Source: Anoplopoma fimbria
Taxonomy: Eukaryota > Chordata > Actinopteri > Perciformes > Anoplopomatidae
Assembly: GCF_027596085.1 (NCBI RefSeq)
Contig: NC_072451.1
Location: forward strand, 3,611,542 to 3,675,541
Direction of reading: 5' to 3'
DNA: 64,000 nt
The translations under genes and the position numbers were made by a program. Below the pieces are notes generated by a model. The model saw only the letters and a list, made by a program, of their open reading frames with translations, was not told where the DNA came from and ran no database searches. Shown piece after piece: positions 33,864 through 47,400 of the stretch. Position 1 is the stretch's first letter, and each line of letters begins with the position of its first letter.

Positions 33864-35493
33864 CTATTTCTCCTCCTCTTCTTCTTCTTCCTCCTCCTCC
33901 TCTCCACCCCCCTCCTCCTCCTCCACCTTTTTCTCCTCCACTACTTTCACCGTGGTCCCTCCTGGTCTCCCTGCTGGTCTCTGGCCTTGGCTCTGCCCTG
34001 GACTCGGCCTGTGGTTGTGGGTTTGAACCCCGCTGTGTATCGGTGGCTCTCTGCCCTCCTCACTGGAGAAAGGAGGAGGAGGAGGAGGATGAGGAGGACG
34101 AGGAGGAGGAGACGGATAAAGATGAAGAGGAGGAGGATGAGTGGAGCTGCCAGACGATCCTCCCGGAGGATTCTTCGACATCTCCTGGTCCTTCAGGTCG
34201 TAGATTTCATCACTGCAGAAAGATATTTATGTGTTTTAGTGTTGAACTGAACCTCAGTCAGTTCTGTCAAAATGTGTAAAAAGCTTCTAAAACTGAGAGA
34301 AATATTTCATGTGGACATTTGTTTTAGAAGTTAAATAGTTGCTTTTATTTAGAACAAACTTAAAGGTGGAGGGTTAAGAACCACTGAGGAGTTTGAAACA
34401 CTAATCACCAGATGGAGTAGATTTGTCTGTTTTTAACTCTTTTATTGGATTTATACAGAACTTAAACTGGGACACAAAATCTGTCTGTAAACCAAATTTA
34501 AAAATATGTATTACTAGCAGAGGTAGAAGTACTCAGATACTGTACTTTGTTACAGGTCTCACATTCCAAATTTTACTTGAGTAAAATAACAAAATATATA
34601 TAGAATTATATGAATTATTTAGTGATGTGTTTATGTGATAGTTACTCTCCACCTTTGATTACTAGATCGTAATACAAATAAGTCAAGCAGCATTAAAAAA
34701 AAGCATGCAGAACAAGTAATCGACTAAAGAAGCTTGTTGCACTTAAAAAAATAAATAATTAGTCGACTTATTGATGATAATGGGGCAGCTCAAAGTTTTC
34801 GTCCCAAAAAGTTCCGTACACAGAATGATCATCAAGTGAAAACCATCCCTTTATATGTGTCATACCCCAAAACTCCTGTGGGGTCAGAGACCGTCCTTCA
34901 TTTAATAGCTTTTTCTCATCCTGGTAACTAATGTCAAATAAGTAGAAAAACTATGATTTTCCACAACACAACATTCTGTATATTTCCCACACTGTCCTCA
35001 AACCTTTTCTGTTTTTGAAAGCCTCTTTAAGTTACTTAAAAGAAGCAACCTTAGAAGACTTCACCCGAATCAGAATGACAAATTAAGCAACTTTGAGATT
35101 TCCAGAAAAAGTTCAAATAAATTCCCATCACATGACATTTAAATACTTATATCAGTATGTATAAATGATCTGAGTTTACTCTTTGCTTTGACTTTTCTTC
35201 TCACCTGTTCTGGTCTCGTCGTGGTGGAGGTGTGCTCGTAAACGTTGAAGTGACGTCAGGCTTCATCGTTCCAACGTTCACGTGAGAGTTTCCTCCCTGG
35301 CCCTCCTCACTCTCCTCACTGGACTGGGAGGTGGGCCGTGGTTTGGGGGGTCTGCTGGCCCGGCGGCAGGGGGGTGCGGGGCCACGGCACTGCGGCGGCG
35401 GCTGGGTGTGGTTGAAGTGGGCCGCTGACATACACTCTGCTGTGGCTTTATCACACACACACTGCAGCTTATCACACACACTGACGCCCTGAC
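33864..35493 (-). CDS. oc90: oc90 end of PLA2-like domain 2 and Pro/Glu tail (two exons)
   Basis: Exon 35493-35205 closes domain 2 with [16 protein letters not shown] and then becomes Pro/Arg- and Ser/Glu-rich. Exon 34212-33864 is low complexity: [20 protein letters not shown], then Gln/Gly-rich, ending in an almost pure Glu run before Lys-stop. The plus-strand ORF at 33809-34279 is a shadow of this exon. Confidence 0.9.
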
Positions 35494-38400
35494 CTGAAGG
35501 GAGACGAACGAGTACAGATTACATAAATATCAGGTTTATATAGTTTGTAGAATGGCTCATTGTTATGACAGCATATTATGATGATACCATATTAGGGCCA
35601 TTATAGTAAAAAAAAAAGAAAGTATAATAAATAACGGAGCATTATAAATATCAAATTTCTGTGAGTAAAGTTGTATATTTACAAGAAAAGACTCACAAAT
35701 TTAACAAGAACAATGTATATACAATAATTATTATTACTCTTTGAGATTATGAAATCATACATTTCTAAGAAAATATATAAAATAATATTGAATAACCTCT
35801 GAGATTATAAATTTACAAATTTACTAGAGAAAAAAATATAGTTGTTTTTTTGTATTTTTTGTCAGTCAGCAATCTTAAATCAACCTCATCCCACTACGGA
35901 CACAGTTTTTTTCAAGTAAACTTGTGACTTTAATCTTCTTTTATTTCATAAACTCTGAGTCTTTTTTTTTTTAATATAACCACCCTCTCCCTCCATTGTA
36001 TTTATTATTTTTTTATTTGTGTCTAAAACAAAGAAACTGTAACTCAAAGCTTTTCCACATTAATTTAAACACTCATTTGTTGAAGGTTAAACCTCTACTA
36101 GAGTTACAGTAGATGTTGTCAATGCAATAATCAAATCCTCCCTTCAGAGCCTAAACATGAGGATCCCAGAACAGATTCAGGTAAAGGTTCTTTATTCGTC
36201 CCTGCACTGTGCTCCTGCTGTGAAACAAACATTAAAGCTACCGTTGTTCCCAGCAGACCCGACCGGATACTCACATCGTGGTTTCCCGTTCTCACAGGAG
36301 AGCTGAGCGTTGAGCTTCCTCTCCGACCGGCAGCCCATGGAGCCGATCTGCTTCAGACAGCAGTGATGGAAGAAGCAGCACCTGATGGAGATCAGGTACA
36401 TCGTCAGCCTCACACAGTGTGGACCAATCAGCTTAATGATAAAGGCACTCAGAGGAGTTTGTTTCTTGTGATGTACGTGCACATGCAGGAGGAAACATTC
36501 ATTGGTGGTCAATGAATCTGGCAGATATGTATATATTAAATTAGACTCTGTTTCTGTCAGTGAAAGAAACACTTTGTAAATGTTTGATGTGAAAGAAAAT
36601 GTTTGTCAGACCTCGAGGAAGAGCTCAGCTGTTGAAAGCATTATTTAAAAGAACAGTGTGTAACATTAGGGGCATCTACTAGAAGAAATGATTAGAATAT
36701 TAATAAGTATGCTTTCAAAAGTGTATTAGCAGCTGAAAATATGAATAGTTTGTGTTTTTGTGACAGTATTAAAAGTGGCAATGTGATTACACAACTAAGA
36801 CATTATGATGTTTTAGAAATTTGAATCTCTTTTTATTTTAATAGAATACTACTGTCCTACAAGAAGTTTCAGTTGCTTGCAATCTGCAAACTCACCACTA
36901 GATGCTGCCAAATCCTACACAGTGCACCTTTAAACTTTCTGTTTATCACATTAGAAAAACTACGTTTCAAACCCAAAGTTGTTTTTTTTTAGAGGGTGGA
37001 AATTACGGCAGGACGTGACGGATTTGTGTGTTTTCCACATAATAAACACACGAAAAAATCTGTGAGAAAGTGTCATTTTAGTCCTCATCCATCATTCCAA
37101 TCTTTCACTTGTCATACTGAAATCTAAACTACATATTTCTCCCTCTTTGTGTTGCAGACACAGACATGTACATCAGCTGTAACACGTCATCACCCCTTCA
37201 GCTGCTGACCTGTCCAGCTGGTCCGTGGGTCGACCCCCGCCCTCCTGTCCGCAGTAGCAGCCGTACATCTCGTACTCGTGCGGGCATCGACCCGTCAGGC
37301 AGTGGAGCATCTCCCCCAGAGCCGGCATCTCCCGCCGGGCTCGACCGTCGCTGCCGTACAGGGTGAAGGAGTGACTGCATTCTTGTGAGGAAACATCGGG
37401 TTAAGTGCATTCAAACTACTGAGGATATGCAGAAAACGGGTTAAGACGCTGTAAAAATGTGGTTAAAGTTAAATAATTAAAGGGCAAAAATGTAAAGTGA
37501 CATTTATATAGAAAGAAGAGAAACCTTTTTTCCGACATTGACATGCGGCCAAAGAGATTGAGATACACTTTTTTTTTACCTTGGCTGTCTGGTTGTAGTT
37601 GTAAGTCAGTCAACCCAACGGATTCTAGCAAGGACCAGGCAAAGAACGGCACCGTCCTCTTCTGACCAACTTCCCAGTCTGCAAACGGACACACAAAACA
37701 TTCACAAAGCTTGATTTAATATTGAGTTAAAGGAAGAGCGTGTGGGATTTAGTGGCATCTAGTGGTGAGGTGGCAGATTGCAGCAAATTGAAATACCCCT
37801 AAACTCAACTCTCTTTCCAATCGGTCGGAGAACTACGGTGGCCTTCAGGTAGAGGGAGGTATATTTAGGATTTTAGTACAACTAGAAGCTACTCTATCAA
37901 TGCTGTGTTCTTCTACATGACTAAATAATTAATTTTAAAAACATACATAGAATTTTAGAAACAAATAAATTCAGAATATGATAAAAAATAAAATACCGGC
38001 GTCGGCTGACGGAATTAGGTTTCACTTTTGTTTACATGTCCATGCTTGTTGTACAGATGTTTCGATAAAGTTTTTGCTTTTTCTTGCACATTTTCCCTGC
38101 AGGTACAGTAACAAGGCTTGTTGCCATCAACTCCAGTGTCCTTCACATCACCTTATACACTTTTCTACAATCCCCCGAAATGTTTCACGCTGTTCCTCTG
38201 AAGATGATGTGTAGTATTTTGACGGATCTTTAAAGCATAACAGGACATTAACACAGTACACCTGGAGGGAATGGATGGTGTTGTTAGAAAGAAACTGATG
38301 CCTCAAGGCTTTTATTGTGAAGCAGCTGAGACGAGAGAAGGGGGCACTTGAAAAAACGGTGGACTCACTTTATGACTTTTCACTTTTAAGACCTGAACTC

Positions 38401-41400
38401 TGAAGGAAGTATACTAAACTCCTCACTCGTTTGCTACGAGGGGAAAAAACTGCAAAGCCACGTTTTCTTACTCGCCTCAAGCCAAGAAAAAAACACTTTT
38501 CTAGCACTCAGCATGGTGGTGTGTTTTCGCTCCTTTCTGCTCTAAATATCCAGTTTAATTGCCATTTTGTAAAATTGTGCATTAACTGTTAATGTCCATT
38601 ATGTGCTGATGTTTCTTCTGCCATTAGAGCACCTAATGTTACTTCTATACCCCTTTGGAATATAATTGCCTTTATTGAACCCCTGAGAGAAACTGGCTTA
38701 ATTTATTCATTTCATTTGGATTTCATTTAACCTCAGTGAAGAGCGAAGAGGCCATTTGAGGAGAGGCAGACGGCTTCCATGAAGAAAGGAGGAAGGTAGG
38801 AAAGAGAAGCAGCATGTATTTTTGTATATTTTAACTACAAACCATCTGCGTCTTTCTCCTGCGAGCTGTCTGCCAGCTCCTCCTCCTCCACACATGGAGC
38901 CTTCTCTGTGGACTTTCCCTCCTGCTCCTCTTCAGATCCAGCCTCAGCCTCAGCCTCAGCCGTCGTCGCCGTGAGCGAGGTCACCGTCGTGGTCTGGGCG
39001 GAGGCGTTGATCTCGGAGGTGACTCGTCCACCGTGTGTCGTCTGAGAGACGCTTCTCGTTAAAGTTGATGGTGAGGTTGTGGATTGTTGAGTTGCCTGTC
39101 CTGAAGCAGGAAGTTTAGAGGTGAGATTAAAACTACTCCTGTGTGTGTAAGTGTGTAGAAGTACTACAACATGAAGAGGACCTGCTCTATATGTAGATAT
39201 TACCAGCCCATTCTAAGGTTAACGAAAACACCACTTCTTCTTTCAAGTTATTATACACCAAAGAAAACATACATTTATTATTAAATGTGAATGTGTGAGT
39301 GATTGCATGCATGTGTGTGTGCGTCTCTGTGTCTGTCCACAGCTCATTTGGCATACTGCTGCACTGTGTCTAGTTTCTACAGATAGTCCACTGTCGACAG
39401 TTTCGAGGCACTATTTCTTTGGTATAAAGTAGTAAGCTACCGATAAAAACTGTCTCCAGTGTGTTCTGTTTATTATCCCCAGTGACAAAGACTCTGTCCA
39501 TAAAGATGCTGATGCTGTATTTTATAAATACACTATGTTTTTAACCACAAACTAATTTGCATTCATCTCTATTGTACCGGGGTGGATGCTGGATTGGATG
39601 CACAGAAAAAAAAAGCTAAACTTTCTGCTTGGTTAGACAAAAGAAAACATGTTTTTTGGAGTGAGTGTTAAAGCTACACGACCGGATGGATGAATTTATG
39701 CAAATGTGCAGATTGAAGGGATTTTGACGCTTTCTGCAACACATGCAAATTTCCATGAGGGAGCTAAAGTTTAATTAATTTCACTCACCCACTGTGTTAA
39801 TGATATGCTAATTGAATTCCAAACAGTTTTCCTAGTGAAGAGCTGCTGTGCCGGGAGCTGCCTCACCTCGGCTCAGGAGACGTGGAGGAACAGCAGCAGG
39901 TGTTTTCAGTCTCAAGTCTTCCTCCCATGAATGGGGAGTCGTGGGTGAGACGGTTCTCACCGGGTCGGTTCCTGGTGGTGAGCTTGTTGTTGAGAATCTT
40001 TTGGTCACCCTGGTAATCATTTTTGGGCCTGTGGAAGTGGCTGAAATCACAAACAGATTACTGGTTGAGGGGAGGGATCGTTTTTCGAAATACTACACTG
40101 TGACCTTTTTTGACATTTTTTAACATAGTAACCTATGAATTTTATTTACACATTTTTATATAATAACATTTTTGTAACGTGACATTTTTGGACATTTTTA
40201 TACTTTGACTTTTTTACATGACATTTCCCATCATACTATCGATGACATAATGTAGCAAGATGAAAAATGAAAAAAGTCATATGTCTTTTTTTATGTGAAA
40301 ACTCAGGTTTCTGTGATCCAGCACTTTCTAGGACCTGAAGTGGGCGTCCAGCAACGGCACCATGCGGAAACAATCCAAGCAGAAGATGAACTTCCATCGC
40401 CAGCTCAGGAGCTGATGATCCTATTTTACTCTACAATAATCCAGTCTGCTCTCAGCACATCCAGCACTGTGTGGTTCAGCCACCAAACCGGACAAGAACA
40501 GACTAAAATGGACAGTAAGGACTACCCTCAGGACATTTACAACTAGAGCATCAGAAAGAGGGCAGGAAACATCACTGCAGACCCATCTCACCCTGGACAC
40601 AACCATGTCAAGCTCCTGCCCTCTGGCAGGCGCGAGAGAACAAAATACGATCAAACAACCAGACACAAGGACGGTTTCTACGCAAAGAAATGTGCCAAAT
40701 ATACATCTAAGCTGCTGTACATGCTGTATTTTTCTTTATGAAACAGTCTGACTTATAGACATTGTATGTTGTTGTTCCCTGTTGCATTGTTTAGAAATAT
40801 ATTTATACTTTGTGTTCTCCTTTTGTTCTTCTTTGTTCTCCTAGTTTTTAGCTGTATATCTATTTTTTGTGTATGGACATTGAGTGCACAAAAAACTAAA
40901 ATTTCTTGCATTCATCCTCATTATGGGAATCAAAAAAGTCATACTAAGTCATAAAGCATGTCAAAGTCATAGTTTATAATTGCAATAAAAGTCATAGTAT
41001 AGAATATCATAAAAAGTCATACTATAGCATGTCGAAAAAACTTCTGAAATAGTCATGGTAAAAAGAATGTCAAAAGACCTCATAGTACAGTACGTTGAAA
41101 AGATCGAAAGAAAGTCACATTCTAGTATGTCGAAATCATTTTGTAAACAGTTATAGTAAAGAAAAAAAAGTCATAGTATACTATGTTAATAAAAGTCAAA
41201 GTATAGATGATGGCACAAAGTCATAAAAAAGTCACGTTATAGTATGTTGGAAAAAGTCATAAATAGGTCAGAGTATAGTTTGCTTAATAAAGTAAAAAAA
41301 GTCATAGTATAGTATGTCAAAAAAAAGTATATTAGGTAGAAAAAAATCATAGTATAGTTTGTGGAAAAATGTCATGAAAAAAAGGCATTGTATATTATGT

Positions 41401-44400
41401 TGAAAAGTGTCAAAGTTAATTAAAATAAAAAATTGTCATGAAAAAATAACATCATAAAAGGTAAAAGAATTGTATGCTATAAAAAAAGTCATAGTATAGT
41501 ATGTTGAAAATGTAATGAAATAAGTCATAGTAAAGTATGTGATAAAAAAAGTTAAAACTGCTGACTTTTTGTTGAAAAAAAACAACATTTCTACACCAGC
41601 GATCTGACCTTCAGTCGCACTCAGAAAACTTGAGTTCTCCTCACCGACACCCTCCTCTCCCTCCTCTCCTCCCTCCTCCCTCCTCTCCTCCCTCCTCTCC
41701 TCCCTGATCTCCTCCCTCCTCTGAAGCTGCAGGTGTTGCTGGGGTAAATGTAAAGGTTACACCTCCTCCACCTGTGAAGAAGCAGAACACGATGACCTTC
41801 AGAAGTCAGACATTAATACATTCCTCTTGATTAAACCAGACATTAAGAGAAAAAAAATACTTTATTTTTCTTCGTAAAGTAAAACTTGTTCATGGTAATT
41901 GATGTGTGCAGCGAGTGTCCCGCCCTCAGGCCTCCGACTGCTTTCAAAGCCTCAGAGTGTAATTACATTGGGAAGAAAATAAGCACATTAAGTAGCATGT
42001 TCTGTACTTGACAGCAGGGATGTGACACTTTAATCTAATTATTTTGCAGCTCTGTGTGGGCGTGTGCTTGTGTGTCCTTCTGCTCTTTACTAACTGACAT
42101 AAATCAAAATAAAGTTAATTTCAAACTCCCTCAAATGTCTTTATTTCACTTCAAGAACAAGTCTGGTGATGTTCTCTGTTTTTGTTATTGTCAAAAAATC
42201 CCCCAAAAAACCTACCTAATGTATCTACTAAACACCAAATGTAGTTTAATCTGTTGCTGAAAATAGAAATAGTCTCCAACAAAAGCATTGGTGGATGAAA
42301 ACCACAGTGACCAACAGTTTAAGGAAATGAATGAGCCTTTTTTAAAACATGTAACTATATGTCTGTGAGATCTTTTTAAAGACGATGTCTTCAGTGCAAC
42401 ACATGGGGTAAAAGTAAGGTGACATTCTGCAAAGCATTGTGGGTTTTGGTCACAAAATATAGAACATTGCCAGATTTATCTTAATTACGGTACACGACCC
42501 AACGGTTAATTAACCCTTAGATGTCTTCTATGTTTGCTCTAATCCTAACATGACCAAATTCAGGTTTTTTTAAGAAGCAAGATGTTTTATCATGTCACCA
42601 AATAAAATGATATCTCCAGGTGATTTCTCAGCATCACACGTAATAAACCGACCTGTTTGGGAGGCCGATGTTTTCTTCATTGACGGTGTCGAGCTTCCTT
42701 TCACCTCGTCGGACTGCCCTGTGGTTACGCTCTTTGTTGTTGCCGTTTTGGTAGTTGTAGTTGTGAAAACGGTTGTCAGCATATCGTTGACTGAGGAAGA
42801 AGAAGAACATTAAAAGGTCAGATTTTGCAATATTTATGGTCCAGATAACAAGTCCTATAGGGCGAGTTCAAGTCGAGACACAAGGAAAGGTGTGAATGGT
42901 GACCCAGCATGTTAACACTTGTGTTTTAAACTACCTTATTAGTGTTTTTACATCATGTTAAATCTCTAATGAAAGCCCGTATTGAAAAGAAACAAATAAA
43001 GGCTGGTAAAACGCATTAAACAGGGGAGAAATGACTTGCGCTAATGTGGTTAAATTAACTCTTTATTTGCTGTTTTTTGTTTGGTGATAAACAAAAGTTT
43101 CACATTAAAAGCTAAGCGTGGGGGGAAATGAGGGAGACACTGGCAGCCTTTTATTGTGAAACTCCTGCAGAAAGTGTTTGGTGTCACAGAGAGTAGCCTA
43201 ACACTGGATGCAAATATTAAAAAAAAAAGCAGCAAACTAGAATCAACTACCTATGAAAGAAAGAGTTCAGAGTGGTGAGTATGACATGAAAATGTTCTAC
43301 TGATTCATCAAGACATCTGGAAAACATGGAGGATGCATCGAGATTGAATTCACAGCAGATCCACAAAGAGAAGCTTCTCCCAAACACATATTAAGATATA
43401 TTCTAATATATAGTCTCTTATGAAATTGAGAATGGATTGTCATTAAGGAAGAAGTCTAAGTCAAGTCACATGTCCTGGTTTTTGGTTACTCAATTAGACT
43501 GAATCATTTTGGAATAGAGGTTTGGGTTTGCTTAGTTTAAACTCACCGTGCTCATCTGAAGCTTCCTCTTCTCCTTCTTCATCATCATCTCCATCTTCTC
43601 CGTCTTCCTCTTCTTCAGATGATCTTGTTTCCTCAGACGGACTGACTTGCAGTTTTGCTAATTTCAGCGATGCAGTTGTGACGATGACTGAGATATGAGA
43701 TATAAGTATTAATAACTTGCAATGAAAGACACATTTCAACAATAATCACCACCATTTAAACACAATGCATTATTAGTCAGTTATTTTCTAAATAGGATTT
43801 AAAGTCTAGTCTTTTTCTTACATTTTTTATTTTTTGTTTTTGAATGCAAAAACAAAGAAAATAAATGATGTATATGAAATTAAAACAAAAGCCTGAGTAA
43901 AACTAAACAAAAGACAGAGCACTGTCATTTCTTAACCACCTTCCTCAGATGACTTCTCCAGACCAGCTGGTGACGCCTCTCTGGGAGTTGTAGTCCTCGG
44001 AAAAGTTGTAGTCAGATCCAAAGTCGTGATGTCAGCGTGGGAATTCGCTGGCGTTGAAGACGTCTCTGCGTTTCTGCCTCCGAAGCTCAGTGGAGAGAGT
44101 TTGCTCGGCTCTGAGTCTGATTCGTTCAGTGTTTCTCTGTCGTGGACGAACAGAACGGAATCTGCAACGGAGAATGTGAAAAGTATTTAATATGTTAATA
44201 TGTCTGTGTGAGTTTTAATGTTTTTGATCTTAATATGAGATTGTAAACGTAACATCTGTTTCATAGCATCTACTGTATCATATCTAAGTAGCCTCCAATA
44301 ACAGAACAAATATGACTGAACTGTTTTTCAATTGTAGTAAGATTTCTTCTTTCAAACATATTCTCGTTTAAAATTCTGTTTTTAAAAATGTTAGTTTTTA

Positions 44401-47400
44401 TGTACATTTTTCACTAAAAATCAAGCAAGACCAGAGTGACTGAAGTTCAAGACAGTAAATCTTATTTATTCTTTCCTTCCTACTTTTTTACTGTTTACTC
44501 AAAAAGAACCAAAGTTTAAAATGCATCACTTCCTGTTTGACATTTTTTTAGAAAACTTTTTATGAATTGGACATCGGGTGAATCAGTAGAAACATGTGAA
44601 CACTATCATGTCATCAGCATAAAATAATATATAATCACCAACTGTTCTTTTATATATAAAAGAAACTAGGAGAACATTCCTGTAATCAAATGGTGATCGA
44701 GACAGACTGCGTTATTTTCTCACCGCCGCTGATTGCTGGAGGATTGTGGGTCGTTTGATTCTTATTTATCTCTTGCAGCCGGAGTGCTTCCTCTGTCACA
44801 GCCTCATTCAAATCTGTGAAAAAAGAAAAAAAGCGGCAACACTTTAGGACACGACAGGAAACGTCTGAGCCAAGTGAGTCAGCGAGCAGCAGGAGACCAA
44901 CAGCGGGGAAATTATTTCTGGTGTTTTTGTGAAGCTGCGACGAGCCAAATGTAATTATGAACAGCTTGGAGAAAAAAAACCACAAGTTTGCCAGAAAAGT
45001 ACTTCAGGGAGGATCACAGGAAGTAATGCAAACGAGAGAATGTAGCGGTTTACCTTTAGAGATGTAACTTGTGTTTGACGATTCTCTCCCCTCTACCTCC
45101 TCTGCACCACCTTTACCTTCCTCAACAAATTCCTTTTCCAAGCAACTGAACTGCGTTGTCAATTTAGATAAGAGGACACTTTTTTCTGGATTAGGTTTCT
45201 TTTTGACGTGTCTAAAATACATGTCTAATAAAAGTTGGGGTGGATGGATTTTTCAAACACATGACTTTCACCCAGGAGACCGGTGTTAGTGTCCGGTGTA
45301 AAAAACAAAAATAATATACCCATTTTCACCCAAACCATTTTTTTAACTAAACCTAGTGGTTTTGTTTTCTAAACCTAAACTTGAATGAGAATGTTTCGAA
45401 ATGGTAAAAGTGCCAAAAGCGGGTAAAACACCACATCGTCGATAAACATGTATTTAGAAATGTTAATATGAAAATATTAATATTTTGGGTTGAGAAACGT
45501 CAAGATTCAACATATCGTTGGTTTGCAGAAAACTCAGTCGACTGAGTTGACCAATACCTGCAAAGTTAAAGCAATTTATTAATCAATGCAATTTAAGACA
45601 TTTAATTGTAAAAACCACATCATTTGAACCTCATGTTGGTGCTGGAGGAAAAGTCAGAGGAATCCAAGAGTCAGTGGGGTTTATTGTCTGGTAAACGTGA
45701 CTGACCGTACAGAATTTGATGCTACGTGAAAAATGGAGATCATTAGGACTTCATCCACCTGGGACCATGAATGTTAGTACTTTAATTAATGGCAATCTCT
45801 TGAATAGTTTGGGAAATATTTCAATAAAAGCCAAAAATGAGAGGGAAAAAGTCAGGGTATCATCAAAGTGAGTCGGGTTCATCCTCTGCGGAACATGAAT
45901 GAACAAATCCACACCAAAAAAACCTTCTAATGCAGGTCCAGATGCAGATAAAAAAATGTTTTTGTATTTAATGAACACATTGTAATGACCCTTATTGCGT
46001 TGAGTCATTTATCTCTGCTGAAATGAAAAGCTGTCCCCAAAAAGGATTCATAAAATGTCATCTTCATCGCCATAAACGACACCTGCATCCTTTGCAGTAC
46101 CGACCCCTTCGATCTTTAACTCATCAAGCTGTCGCCCATGTCGTCCACGCGTGACACCTGTGACCCGTGGACCAATTAGAGAGCGTATACCTGCAGGTGT
46201 CAGCGGGGGGGGCGTGCCCGGCGTCGGGGTGACGAGGTCGCCGTCCAACCCCACGGCGTCACTCCGGTTCTCCACCCTGCCGGTCATTAGCTGGTCCATC
46301 TCTGCTGGTCACACACAATAACAACTCAGATCCAAGACGCACTGATCATCGGACTGCCCGAGTCCCAGCTGAGCCACCATGTGGTGATGGAAGAGCGTTT
46401 AAATAAGAAGCTAAATCAATCGATGTCACTGTATCTTGTTTATTTAATCTCTTTACAAAAAGTAGCTCAGAACACGACATGTAAATCAGCTTTGACGGCG
46501 CTGCTCGTCCAGTCTTTTCTATGAAGGTAATTTAGACATATTCTGAAGAAATATGACACAAATAAATATATTTATCAATCTAATATGACTCTGAAGATAG
46601 TGGTGAATGAAAGGATTACTGAAAATAAAATGAATTAAATTAACTTTTCATGATTAAAGGCCTCACAAACACTCCTACACATTGATCATGTAAATAATGG
46701 AGATGTTTTGGAGCAGGAACTTTTTAAACGTTTCTGCTTTTTTTTTTAATTTGTGCACTCAGATATATCTCCTGCATCATCCACTGTTTAATTCATGATC
46801 AACACATTGGGGCAGTCTGGGTTTAAGCTCTCAAGTGGATCAACAAACAAACCTCATAAACATATTTCTGCTACACAAAAATATGTACATTTCATGGTAA
46901 ATGTTTCTGTCCCTCTACAGTATGATTCTGCTCTTTCATTGTGTTCTAGTTTTGTCTTTTTTTTTTTTTAACATTGCTATATTTGTTGTTTAAAGTTTTT
47001 ACTCAACAAGTATCCAGAAAATTGATCTTTAAAAAAAGAAAAAAAGCATTATTAAATTCTCCCATCAAAACCGATTTTTTGAGACGCACTGATGCGTCAC
47101 AAAGTGAAATCAACCACAAAGGTTTTTTACCTGCTGACAGGAAGGAAGAGTTGGAGAGCTGGTGGCTGAGAGAGTCGTTTACTGCAGAGAGAAAATATGG
47201 AGAATGAAAATGAAAAAGGACATGATGAGAGCAGACGATTCAGTTTCTACTGTAGATAAATAAACTCCAAAGAGTCCGTTCAACATAAAACTGTGTCTGT
47301 TTGAGCCCAAGTGGTCACAGACAGAGGTGGAACATAACTAAGTACATGAAGTACACATTTGTACTTGCTTTGGATATTCAGATTAATAAATCCATATACG

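Noticed and set aside
33809..34279. 156-codon plus ORF rich in Pro, Glu and Asp
   Set aside because: Antisense shadow of the GA/CT-rich last exon of oc90, whose minus-strand frame continues the spliced reading frame.
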